64,000 bases of DNA. It comes from Xylona heveae TC161. Its lineage: Eukaryota; Ascomycota; Xylonomycetes; Xylonales; Xylonaceae. Below, piece after piece: positions 24,162 to 35,589 of this stretch (position 1 is the first letter of the stretch; the number at the start of each line of letters is the position of its first letter). A program made the position numbers and the translations under genes. The DNA is taken from positions 1,302,001 through 1,366,000 of the forward strand of contig NW_017264195.1 of NCBI RefSeq assembly GCF_001619985.1. Reading direction: 5' to 3'. Under the pieces are notes generated by a model. That model had not been told where the DNA came from and searched no databases. It was given only the letters and a program-made list of their open reading frames with translations.

Positions 24162-27100
24162 GGTGGTAGAAATGAGAAGGAAGGCAACGACGGGGTGGGC
24201 TCAGGAAAGCGTTGACAGCGGTATTGGCGATGACGTCCCCCTTCAGCTGAGGGTTTGCCAACGACGATGCTTTGCTACCGCCAGATAGGTGACAAAGAGG
24301 AACAGAACCCCATCTGGCGGACAGCGAAACGGTAACAATGAGACCGACGTGGTGAATGGGGAAGGAGCATGAGAAGAATTGAGAATGGCAGGAACAATGT
24401 TGTCTGCTGACAAGGCTTCAAATCACATTACATCGGTTAAAGGTGGGCGTGAATGACAATATTGAGCAAGAAGGGTAGGAACAAAGCGGAGTAGTCAAGT
24501 CACTGGTCGGGCTATCGGGGTGTCGGGGGGGGGTGTGTGAGAGGAAACCAGATGCACATGGACCCAAGGATGACACTACGGTAGCTCTACGGTGCCTTCA
24601 TGGCGTATAGGGAATAAGGGAATAAGGAAAGAGGCAGCGACCAGCCCAAGTCAAGCTCGAGGACCCGTAGTTTGATGTGCTAGTCAGGTTCGTGGCGGGG
24701 ACTCTATTTTCTGGGCCCCCAAGGATTTTTTGGCTGAGTATTCGGTGCCAAACGGGGGGGGGGAGTTAAAAGGTTGGGGGGGGGGGAGGGGCGAGGGGGG
24801 GAACTTGCCGACCCTTTTGGGGAGAGAGTCAAATGCCTATTCGGGTCACCAGAAGAGAGATTGTTCGTACGTTGTTGGTACGGTATGGATCCGAGCACGT
24901 ATCGCTTGGAGAAAATCATTGGGTCGTAGTTAACGACACCTTTAGCGATTTACTGCGGTATCGCCTGCCTACTGCTCGGCATCCAACACTAGCGGCGAGC
25001 GTGGAACGGGAACCAGAGGAACCAAAGGAACCAGAGCGACCCCCCGAGACGGGGCCAGACACTCGGGTTGGAACGACAGTGAAAAGAGCACCAAGAGAAA
25101 GGAGGGCTTCTGTTGAAAGCGTACTGGTGAGACTACTGCGTTTCTCATTGCAAAGACGAAATTTGAAGAAATCGCAGAGGGCTTCACTTCCTACATCGCA
25201 GTTATTAATCAAACACAACTTTGCCCATTGAAAAACTGTAAGTGAACGGGTCGTCATCACAAAAAGGTGATGAGGAATAAGAGGAGAAGCGAGGCGTCAG
25301 AAGGGCAGGTCAGCGGCGTGTGCCAAAAAGCCTTCCCAAGGCACCGCCAAGTCAAGGTAGAGGAGGAGGGGTCGTGAGGGCCAGGCCAAATGTACTCTAC
25401 TCCGTATGCATGGAAGAAGAGCGAGTGGCCCCTCTTTTACGATAATCAATCGATTTAGTAAAAACAACAAAGTACAGCCAGCATCCCTCCATATAGTAGA
25501 GCTTCGAATGTACCTCTCTCAAGGGCGTCTTCTTTTAGTCGACGATAATGCTGCCATGTCAGGTAACTTATGCAGAATGCAATCGCAAAAAGAACAAAAG
25601 AAAGAGAGATCAGCGCCTCGCACATGGAAAAGTACTTCTAAGGGACGAGGGGGCGTCTCACACCCGTCCCCAATCGCTCAGATCCATCGTTCCGGGTTGC
25701 CCGTCGAGGGTAATGGGAGCCGCCCGCCGCCCCCATGTCATGCAAAAGCGTAGGGTAAAAAGGTACCCATTTGGTACCTAGCCCATGTCTCATTGCAGTC
25801 TCAGTACGACAAAAATACCCCCTTTTCCAAACTCTTCATATGTATCTTAGGCAGGTACTTTGCCCTAGCACGTTCGCCGAGATCGACAGAGATGATCCAG
25901 AAGTGTGAAATATAATCGAGTACCTTGTGCTCACTTGCTTTGCTTTTTTTGTGTGTGTGTGTTGATTCTGAGTGTCTGGATCAGGAGATTCCGTCTCACC
26001 CCTCCCGCGGAAGTTGCCCGTACGGTATATATCATTCGTCTGGAAACGCATTTTTCTTTCTGCAGGAGGCTACGGAACAGAGCGACACTTTTTCTAAGGA
26101 ATGTTTCCGATATCATTGGGCCCACGCTTAACTGCTCTTGACGTGGTAACATGCCAAGGGCATCATCAGCAACATCCACCGTACGGCTGTAGACGGACCA
26201 TGTTCCGAGCCCCATAAATCGTCAGCATTGTCGTCCACACATGGCAGCGACGGTATTTCACGAGAATGCCGGTTGAGTCTTATTCGCAGAGGATCACTGA
26301 CAATTAGCAGCTGGTCGGACCGAAACTGGAGCCGTCTCTCTTCTGCGAGACAAGGGAAGTTCTTGTGATAGCCAGTGACGATTCGAAGCATGAATTCTAA
26401 GTCCGAGTCTTAAGAGTGCTAATGTACGGAGGTTCCTACGTAGCCCGTTGTAGGTATAGGTACCTAGGTAGGTAGGGGGCGGATGGGGCCATGGGGCGGC
26501 GCGAGGCGAGTCTTGCCGAAGATGAGTCGGAGTTGGCGAGGAGCCCTGTCCTCAGCATTGGTGCCATGGAGGACATGTGAGCGGACCAATCATGTCATGA
26601 TATTCCTGAGCTCTCGGTCCGGGCAGAGGAGGAGCTTCCTCTCATTGGGTAATCTTACAGTGAAATTATTCCACAAGAGAGTGTGTGAAAAATTGACGAG
26701 TTTGAGTGTAGTCTGAGACCGAATGACCTCAACCTAGGTACTGCATGTGTCGGTGAGGAGCCGGCCTTGACCACTGTTGAGTTGAGATGACGGCGTTGTA
26801 ACATAAAAGAAGCTTGAGCAGCGTCTACTCCCGTAGAGCAACGTTTTCGCGAGTATCCGGGAATGCTGTGCGATTCTGAAATTATCCCACAACTCTATCG
26901 CATGTGCGTCGATGCTCATTCAAATATATAGTGAACGGTCAGACAACTGACGAAGCATCTCCCTTCCTTCGTAAATCACATTTGACATTCCCGTGCTTGA
27001 CCTTGCCTCATATCTCACATATCAAGTATACCATAAAATTACTAGCGGTATAGCGCGCAAATGCAAGGTACCCGCAGAAGACCCCTTGTATAAGCTACCT

Positions 27101-27585
27101 AAGGTAGGTAGATATCCAACCTCGGATGCGGAAGGCAGGTTTTTGGTCCATACCTGCCAATCTCTCTTCATTTGCTAGTTAATTTTAAAACTTGAGCGTT
27201 GTCCCTGTTCAAGTGATGGTCAAGATGGTTGTTGGATTATCAAATAAGAAATTAAATGAAATAAAACTGTGAGAGGCGGCTGAATGACGAAATATAGTGA
27301 GACGGTGCAAGACTAAAACAGAGACAGCAGTGTAAAGATTATACCAAACCCATGAAGAATTGTATCTGAACCGGATACAAAGTTTTGACGGAGATATAAA
27401 AAAAAAATGTGAGAAATAAAAATGCCGTGGATGACCAAATATTTGACAGGGGAAATGAAAAGGCCTGCCGACTAAAATCAGGCCGGCTCCCACCAAACCC
27501 TAAACGCCAGAATAAATAATCCCAGATAAGGATGCACATACGATTCCAATGACCTCCGTTACTGTTGTTACTGCTGTTGTTGGCG
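24162..27585. other. 3.4 kb region with no supported gene
   Basis: This stretch contains the ELL promoter, long G-runs (24525-24533 and 24754-24801), a GT dinucleotide run near 25950-25962 and TAGGTA blocks near 26449-26478 and 27098-27110. The antisense-paired frames at 24833-25231 (+) and 24916-25260 (-) cover the same bases with no domain in either. It ends in the 3' flank of the Och1-like gene. Confidence 0.5.
24754..24801 (+). other. G-run cluster, G-quadruplex candidate
   Basis: Four runs of four or more G lie within 48 bases (runs of about 10, 11, 4 and 7), and another run of nine lies at 24525-24533. They are 0.4-0.65 kb upstream of the ELL start. The pattern satisfies the usual quadruplex rule, but function is inference only. 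Confidence 0.5.
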
Positions 27586-28773
27586 CTACCTCTCCTCTTC
27601 TTGGCGACGCAAACCGTCTTCTTGCCTCTTTTGATTAGCATTTCCTTGGCCGCTGTTGTTTTCGTCCTTTTGGCTCTTTTGCTCTTCCTCCTTCTTCTTT
27701 TGTTCCTCTTCCTCTTCCTTCTTCTTCTTCTCTTCTTCTTCTTTCTTCTTCTTCTTCTCTTCCTCTTCCAATCTCTTCTTCTCGTGATCCTCAAAGTTTC
27801 CTTGCGGGTTGTCTCCCCACCAGGAGCTCTTCCACATATGCTGCACCAGAGACCCATCATCCTCGGGCTTGCCTGCCTTGCTATGACTCTGACCGGGCGC
27901 GAAGGCGTTTACGGGAAGGATGAGAACATCTCCAAGTAGCTTTGGTGACTTCAAGCGCGTAATGTCATGTGCAGTGATGTTCTTGCCGGCCTGCTCCGTA
28001 AGAATTTCAAAGACAGCGTCTGTGAAAGCGCCGGGTCCTGTAGTTGCAATGACATCTTCGCTAAACGTCTTGACGCGGTTAAGCGTGGTATTCTGCTTGT
28101 CTGCCATGTCCCATAGCGACTTGATCACTCTGTCTACAACTGTCTCGATGATAGGGTGACCCGGCTTGGACATGATTGTCCACTGGCAGAATTGGTAGTT
28201 ATAACGCCAGCCAGACCACTTTTGACCATCAGGCTCATCGACCTCGATGCCGACAACAATATTCGTATCTTCGGCATACCAGGAGGGAATCCAATCCCGC
28301 ACGGGCTTGAGGTTCTTGGTGTCGATATCAGAGTAGACGCCGCCATCGCCAAGCAACAGGAGGTAGCGCAAAAAGTCGGAGCGTAGGATAACGCTATGCA
28401 GGGAAAGAAAGACTTCGACAATGTCCGGGCGGGTTGCGAGGAAGGTGTCGAGCACATATGTCTCGGCTGCGGCGTCCGTGAGCAGCTCGTAGCGATATTC
28501 GGGGTTAAGCTTCTTCCACGATCGCACGTTATCGAGGTCACCGCCCTCAAGCATGGACACGGGAGACTTCCAGCTCTGCCATATTTTCTTAGGGAATGGA
28601 ACTTCAGAAAGGTCGACGGTCGCGTTGGGCTTCGAGGTGGACTGAGGTGCTGACGGGCACAGAAATCGTGTCGTCGACGGCAGAATGCCCTGATCTCTCT
28701 GAAACTGGAACACAAATATGGCAAAGAAAAAGCAGGTCAGCAGCGCTATGATGGCGAAGCGCTTCGGAAACAT
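27586..28773 (-). CDS. Och1-like GT32 alpha-1,6-mannosyltransferase
   Basis: A predicted type II Golgi membrane protein that adds alpha-1,6-mannose to N-glycan cores or chains (Och1/Hoc1 family). The start at 28773 is followed by a signal-anchor (about residues 7-23), then the family block PFPKKIWQSWKSP (60-71), the LRSDFLRYLLLLGDGGVYSD block and the catalytic DID motif at 149-151 (the DXD that binds GDP-mannose with Mn2+). The C-terminal segment GPGAFTDAVFEIL and HMWKSSWW are also family features. There is no intron. After about residue 335 comes an unusual 60-residue tail almost wholly of Lys, Glu and Gln, encoded by AAG/GAG-rich DNA at 27590-27780; this tail is outside the catalytic fold. 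Confidence 0.88.
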   Translation of the reverse strand: MFPKRFAIIALLTCFFFAIFVFQFQRDQGILPSTTRFLCPSAPQSTSKPNATVDLSEVPFPKKIWQSWKSPVSMLEGGDLDNVRSWKKLNPEYRYELLTDAAAETYVLDTFLATRPDIVEVFLSLHSVILRSDFLRYLLLLGDGGVYSDIDTKNLKPVRDWIPSWYAEDTNIVVGIEVDEPDGQKWSGWRYNYQFCQWTIMSKPGHPIIETVVDRVIKSLWDMADKQNTTLNRVKTFSEDVIATTGPGAFTDAVFEILTEQAGKNITAHDITRLKSPKLLGDVLILPVNAFAPGQSHSKAGKPEDDGSLVQHMWKSSWWGDNPQGNFEDHEKKRLEEEEKKKKKEEEEKKKKEEEEEQKKKEEEQKSQKDENNSGQGNANQKRQEDGLRRQEEER

Positions 28774-31700
28774 GGCTGGAATTGTTTCCTAGCGATCGAA
28801 GAATCGCGAGGACGAGTAGACGGGCGCGTATCTGAGGAATGTGGCCTGTAGCACTCTTTGCTTCTTTTCCTGGGCAACGCCTACTTTTCTCGAGAGACGC
28901 GACGACAAGAGGAAGAGAACGAAGAGCTGGTGTCCGTTACGGAGTAGGTAGATTCCCTAAACCTCTGGAGGCGAGATTGGAGCAAAAGTGGGGACCGATT
29001 CGCGAGGGGATCAAGGGTGTAAATACAAGAGACAAAAGGGCCCAGAGACCGGGACGATGAAACCCGAACGTAAGCCCGCCCCAAATAAAAACCGATTCAA
29101 AAGAGGGTTTCCAAAACGTCGCGCAAGCAGCGTTAATCTGACTGTCATCAATTTTTGCTCTCCAGGGTACCTTGTCAGGGGGGGACCAACAGGGTCTAGT
29201 CGTGGGCTTGAGGGACGGCTTGTCGACGCTTCACGCACGACCCAACCCAACCCTAGCGCTCTTATCCTTCTTTTCCCTCTTCCCCTTCGCTCCCACAAGC
29301 ACACACGTCGAGCAGATCTTCAAATGTGCGTAAAAGAAAGGTCTTTTTTTTTATTGGCTGGAATATCGACGGTTTCTCTTCAATGTTCGATCGAGTTTGC
29401 CAAATTGTGGGGGAATTACAACCCGGGTGGATTGACCGACTAGAACGACCTCTAGCGCCGGGCAGGGTCGTATGGCTCAGCCTGGTTCAAAGTATAGCTT
29501 TCCGAGGATTTCCTTGTCCGTCGTTCTAAAGGCTCACTCCGGTAGAAGTAAGAGGAAAAAGAGCGAGACGATGAGCAAAAGATTCAAGCGTGCGGGCTAA
29601 TGGGCAAAGTAATATAAATTGCCCATAAATATCAAACGGCTAAAAGAGGGCGGCTTCACTTGGCCACCTAACGCTCAAGGTAAGGGCGAGAGAAGGTAAG
29701 GATTTGGGGGGCTGTCGATGCCTCCTTCGTTCATGGTTTCAGCTACAGTACCAGACGCGTCGCGAGCCCCGCTCAACATTCCTTTCTCTTTTCGCACCCA
29801 AATTGCTATCCTTCCAAACCTTTGACCACATATTATTTATTTGCAAGGAGAGGAAAAAGGAGTCACTAACTTGAGAGGTTGGCCCCAGATATGTTGCTGG
29901 ACCAGTAATATTGTCAGATTGCTCCTTTGAGCTAACTTTAACCGTCAACCTAGAGATACTGCTAACATGGTACTCGTATTCGCAAGCTTACCACAGAGAT
30001 CAACACCACTAAAGTCTTTAGGGAGGACCTTAGGTAAAGTTATATATATATATATCATCAGATGACGAGAGACGAATATGCCCTTTCATCATCTACCCCA
30101 TATCTTGGTTTGTTGAAACCTTTTTGCATCGCTGACCGTCAATTGCGAGTGAGATATTACCCATCTAACTTTCTTCAAGACTCGTAGATTTTGGCGTGGG
30201 GGTCACTAAGAAAGTGTTCAAACGTAGCAAACGATCTACCTACCTAGAAGATTAGTAGCGCTCAAATATAACATCCGATAAAGTTTGGAACTAAAGTTTC
30301 AGGGCTAAAACTCTCGTTGGAAAAGCAATTGCCAATGGAAACAGTCAGCATCTCCTTTCTCATATGCTGAGTGGTGCACGAATTGAGAGCGAACTCCGCC
30401 CGTGCTAATAATTCTTGTCATACCTTTGGTCAGTGGCACTCGTAAGCTCATTTTCACAATGTCAATGTTCATATAAAGTATGTGCGGTAAGCTTTTCGAG
30501 GCTTGTCAATATACCAGTTTTAGCCTCAGTACAATGATACTTTGCATGCCGTATGCAGGTACCGCTTGATACCGAGAAACAGCAGGTTGTACAGAAATGG
30601 GCGGAACGAATTAATAAGACGATAAGGGAGAATTAAGCCTTCTCCAATATTGCCCGCACATAACTTCTCGGTCCCAGCGTCTGCGGCCATATCAATATCT
30701 ACCTAGGGTTAAGCGTCTTCTAGGATTGCTCATGATCTGAGGGGCCCGCGTACAGGCTCCTCCAACCTAACACTTTTCCTCAGAATATTGATTCTGAACC
30801 AGTCGAGACCTACCTAGTATTTGGACATCAAGGTGTCCTTATGAGCCTGCATAAGGAACATTTGCCGCCTTCAGAAGAATGCCCTGTGCTTTCTCCGATC
30901 AGAACAAAAAAAGATTAGAGAACAATCGTTATCGCTGATGCTCTGCGGGGCGTAGCCTTTTACTTCCGTGGCCAAGATGGTCCCTGCAGCGCTCTTGCCC
31001 GTTCCAGAAGCGTCATCGCCAATAGGCGCGCCGCGTTAGATCTTGTGCGGACACAGAAGGGGGAGCGCTCTCAGATTTCCTGGGCCCTTGTAACTAACTG
31101 ATGAAAAGTAGAATACCTACTTAGTCGCAAAAGGTAGTAAAAGGCAGGAGGTAAATAGGGCGAGATACGGAACCACATTAGCTCTGGACGCCGATTCGAA
31201 AGGGCCCCAGTAGATCGATCTTTTAGTATTCCTCCTTAAGCTAACCGTCTGCATCGTAAAATATTTCCCTTTCGGACGTTCCACTGCTTCAAAGAAGACC
31301 GATTAACAAAGTGAACACAAAGATGAGATCTAGAGGGTTTGCGGAGAAATAAAAGGGCTGCGCAGGGGCATCGGAATGCTCCACTTAGTTGACCAGGACG
31401 ACAGGGCTAGTGAACCCCTTCGTTAGTTCCAAGTGAAAGATGAGGAACCTCAATGACGCCCAGAGGATGCTGGGTAAGATAGGGCAACCTACACTCAGGG
31501 GACCCAACTTATTATCCGTAATAGCACTGCACTGGCCGTGGCACAACTGACTACTGCCTGAATTTCCATGTTTCCTCATCCCGACCGTCAATTAAAGGTC
31601 TTAATGGAGTTCATATGCAAACACAGTGTGGGACCCGCCAATAGTCTGCAGGAATCGACATCTGCTGTTGAGCGCACGGGCGCTGAAATGCATCGACATC

Positions 31701-34700
31701 TGCAAGGCTAGCGCGATTGTTTCAAGGGCGGAGAAAGGGTATAAATCAAGCTCATCCCATATCAAGTCAAAACATCCTGCTAGATAAGCCCTGCAGCGTT
31801 ATCTGGCTGATTCGATAGAAAGAGGTCATGGTGAGGTTAGCATGTTCTGCTGCAGTCAGATGTAATTTCCATTCTTGGCTGTGCGAAGGCAGGGTTTATA
31901 AATGGAATGAAGGGTGACACAAATTGGAAATTGGATGCCAATCACGCAAAGAAATGTCATGGCGGACACGAAACTCCGAGGGGGCTTATTCGCTTGAATC
32001 GTGCTTCAAGCCCTGTCGGACACTCACGTATCTCCGTCCTCTGCCATATTGCACCGCTCATGAAGAATCGCTGAAACCAGTGCTGACAATGCACGAAACC
32101 TTGGAATTGTCGTGTTGAAACTGGGAGGCTTTTACGACAAGGTGAGTCCGTCGAGTATGATAATATTAGGAGAAATAATTGTCTAGGAATATTGAACGTA
32201 AGCTGCTCCGACTCTTATCTCTGATTTGGATGAGAGCGCAGGTAATTGCAATGAGTACGTAGACGACCGTTGTCCACCGAAGAGGAGAGTATGTGATATA
32301 GAATAGGAAACGACAAGCGACTAAATTGCTGAAGCCTTGGAAGCAAGCAAGTTTATTCCACATTCTGCACAATCCAAAGAGAAGACTGAATGCGAAAGGC
32401 GTACTCTGCTAGTACTGTGCTTACTACTGGGAGACAACAACGATGAGATTGATGCTGATGCTTCTTCAGTGGAGAAAGACGCAGAGTGATTTGACTTAAG
32501 TGAACACAATTAACAAGCACTTTTCGCGGCACATATCACATTATGAGCTTCTTAAGGGTAACAGTACGCGATATGATCCAGCTGTTCGTCTCACCTTGTC
32601 TTGCTTTTCGAAATTGGACATCCTTCTTCCCTAGACCAGCCAAACCTGTCTTGCATATGATCAACTGCGCTCAAGCAGTCTATAATTGAAGCGACTTGCA
32701 GAACATGCCAATTTACTGGGACCACCATCCAGGACTAATCTTCTCGTAGAAAGTGCCAGTAAGAACATCGTTCCGCATCTCTCTGATGATGGTTGACCAA
32801 ATTTTGGGCTGTACGCATATGATACATTTCGTCTCTTCGCTCTCGCACTTTTCAACTGAAATGTTTTCAGGGAGCCGGGTCATTTGGCTCCATCTTACTA
32901 AGAAGCGTGACAGGAAAAGCGACAAAGAGTAACTTTACTTTATTCATGAGAAGGTCCATTATATTGGATTCATGTCTTGTCAATCGACCAAGGCGACGTT
33001 GGCGATTTGCCACATGACGCGGGAAAGTATCTGCCATGTCTAGTCCTTTGCAGTCTTCGATGTTGCTGCGTCTAGGGCGAGGACTTCTCGTACTTGATTG
33101 AAGGATAGATGGATCCTTCGTCACGAACATTGCGTCAAAATCCATGAGAAGTTTACCATGCTGACACAATATCAAACAATTTTTATGGTGTGGACGTCTA
33201 TTTGTCTAGGCAATCTCACCCTCTGGCACTTGTATACATGAACTTTGCACGAACCACTTCTACTGAATCGGATGATGCAATATACAAGATTCATGGTAGT
33301 GTGGGTATGTAACCTTTTTCTATTGGGTCAAATGCGGACATGGGACACATGATGATATGCCTAAAGAAGAAATAGACGACGGAAACTTCCCACAGGCCTT
33401 GGGAGGCGAGAAAGGCTTAGCCAGGTCAGTGACCAGGAAATGAACAAGTCAGTTTGACTTCTTTTTCCCTCAACGATATTGGCTGCCGATGACAATTGTT
33501 TGATCGCAATCTCGGGACTAACAGGGCAATGATGAGTCTGCTATAGGACAAGTAAGTGCAAAGCCAAAAGAATCTCTGACAGCGCTAGGGAAGGGACTAA
33601 TGTCACGGCGGGTGTATGGTAAGATGTGGATGCTGACTTTTTCGGAGACTTTCCTGAAGACAGCCTATCTGTGTCGTCAACTCAAAGAATGGGGCACGCA
33701 CCAGGCTGGAGGTGGAGCCGGCTTGACAGGGTCAAAGCAACGGCCCCACTCAACAGATTCGAGAGTCGTGATCGACACTCTTACGGAGCTTAGGATTAAC
33801 TTCAATCCGGACGGTCAAACCCGCAGCGGAAGAACCGTGCCGTCGAGCATCGTTGACCACCAAGTTTCGTCGATAGCCGAAAATCCTACCAAGCAATCTT
33901 GTCGGAGGTTTCATCGACGGATAATTCTTGATTGGCATGCACGGTTGTTGTGGCCCATCAGATATTCTGTGACGACCCATAATCTCTTACCTTCTGGGTT
34001 GAGGCCTCACAGTTGCCTCTAACTCGGCGCCACGGACGTATAAGGACTCAAACGATTCTCCTGTTTTTTGGGCCTGCAACGTTATCCGAGGTAAAGAGCA
34101 CATGGGAACGGGCCGGAGTCTCCACTATGAATTCGTCGAATCCCAAAACGAGCTATAGTCTAGATGGTCGATGAAGCGGGTCGAGAGATGATAACGTTCA
34201 TATGATGACCAAACGATAAGACTGCGGGGTAGGTTTCGTGTGGGGAAAGCGCTATCTTGAAGAGAGGTTGATGCCTTGGTTTGCGAGGTGGAAGCTCGAC
34301 ATCCTTGCAAAATGTCCATGACCTGTCTCAAATTAATTTATCCGAGGAGTGATGGCAGTGCCGATGGAACCATGCTTTCTCCAATCAAATCACCATTGTC
34401 GACTTGATTTATCGGATGCCGGTCAGGTTATGAGTCGGTTCGGATAAACATTTCGATGTCAAGTTCCTAGATCCCGTGGGATTAACCAGTCCGGATGATT
34501 GAACCCCGGAGCTCGGAGCAAATACGAGGTGGATTGGATAGCAGAAGCTACATGATCCAATCAGTACGCAAAAGAGGTCAGCAACTTTTTGGAATCCAAG
34601 CATGTGAGTAAATCCGGGGCGAACGCCGGGGTTGACATGCGACGTGGGGAGAATAATTACTAGCCCTCTTGGTTCATTAGGACGGACCTGCGTGAGGGGT

Positions 34701-35589
34701 ACAATGGCCCCGGATTAACCTAGAGCTAAGAGGACGACCCTGAATTGCCAATCACTGGCTCGTTACTGAGCGATTTCATGCTTGCCCCGGTTGACTTTAA
34801 GGTTTGACGATGACCGGCGTTTACGGGCATGCGGAGAATAATAGGTAGTCACCGAAGCCCCCACGCTACTCGGTCAGGATTCGTACGAGGGCCCATGTAC
34901 ACAATATTATCTCGTTGATGCGACGGCTAAAGAAGAAGAAGAAGGCAGGATGACGGAACTGACAAGGTTATCCCAGTTGATCGACGGCTCTTTTCACTCT
35001 CTCGGAATGAGATTAATGAATGCGGGGTATGACATCGGCTATAAAGACAGAGGGGTTGCTTTGTAGCATTTGAAGAGAAGGTTTGAGAAAAGAGCGTCGA
35101 GGTTCATCAAATTGATCAACGGGAGAGTAGAAACCGGCGTGTTGAGACCAGACAAGTGCAAATCACGGCGCGTGCAACGAAAGATAAGGTAAGTTGAAGT
35201 TACGTTTGATAACGAGAACCTTAACGGTCTCCGCTAGAGAGCGAGAGATGACCGACCTGAGACCCAATCCTTCGCAAAAGAGCGTCGAGGGGCACGTCCC
35301 CTTAGTGCGAATATCATGCTGGTACCGAGCCCGCGGGAGCTACCTTGCAGCTAACGCCGATTAGGTGCAAATCGTAGGTATCGACAGAGGGGCCGATACT
35401 TGAGCTTCCCGAACAAGCATCGGTTCAGGTACGCCCACAAATCGTCCTGGTTCCGACATCCCGCCAAGTCCACCCGCAGCTTAAGCCGTTCGGTACTTTC
35501 ACTTGTACCTGGCCCCATCCCCCCCCCAATCCATCAATTAAGCTCTTCTATTCGTAAAATTTCCCGCTCTCGTGCGACGACCATCCATT
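28774..35589. other. 6.8 kb gene desert
   Basis: No frame longer than about 150 codons and no chain of short frames with matching splice sites is visible on either strand. The 5' end holds the promoter of the Och1-like gene and the 3' end that of the sugar transporter. Small frames at 28988-29443, 32713-33175 (-) and 33600-34022 lack recognisable domains. I see no terminal repeats or transposase remnant. TAGGTA-type words recur (for example near 30236-30250). Decayed sequence or unrecognised non-coding RNA cannot be excluded. Confidence 0.5.
34082..34973. promoter_or_regulatory. cluster of GGATAA/TTATCC words upstream of sugar transporter
   Basis: Four copies lie at 34082-34087, 34338-34343, 34442-34447 and 34968-34973, the first three extended to CGGATAA; the first two share the ten-base word TTATCCGAGG. 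They are 0.6-1.5 kb upstream of the sugar transporter start. The word contains a GATA core and also resembles half of the GGRTAARYRYTTATCC site known for the quinate activator Qa-1F, but no full palindrome is present. Regulation is inference. Confidence 0.3.

Noticed and set aside
24833-25260. 132-codon plus-strand and 114-codon minus-strand frames over the same bases
   Set aside because: They are mirror images caused by Pro/Arg/Glu-rich composition; neither has a domain or splice partners.
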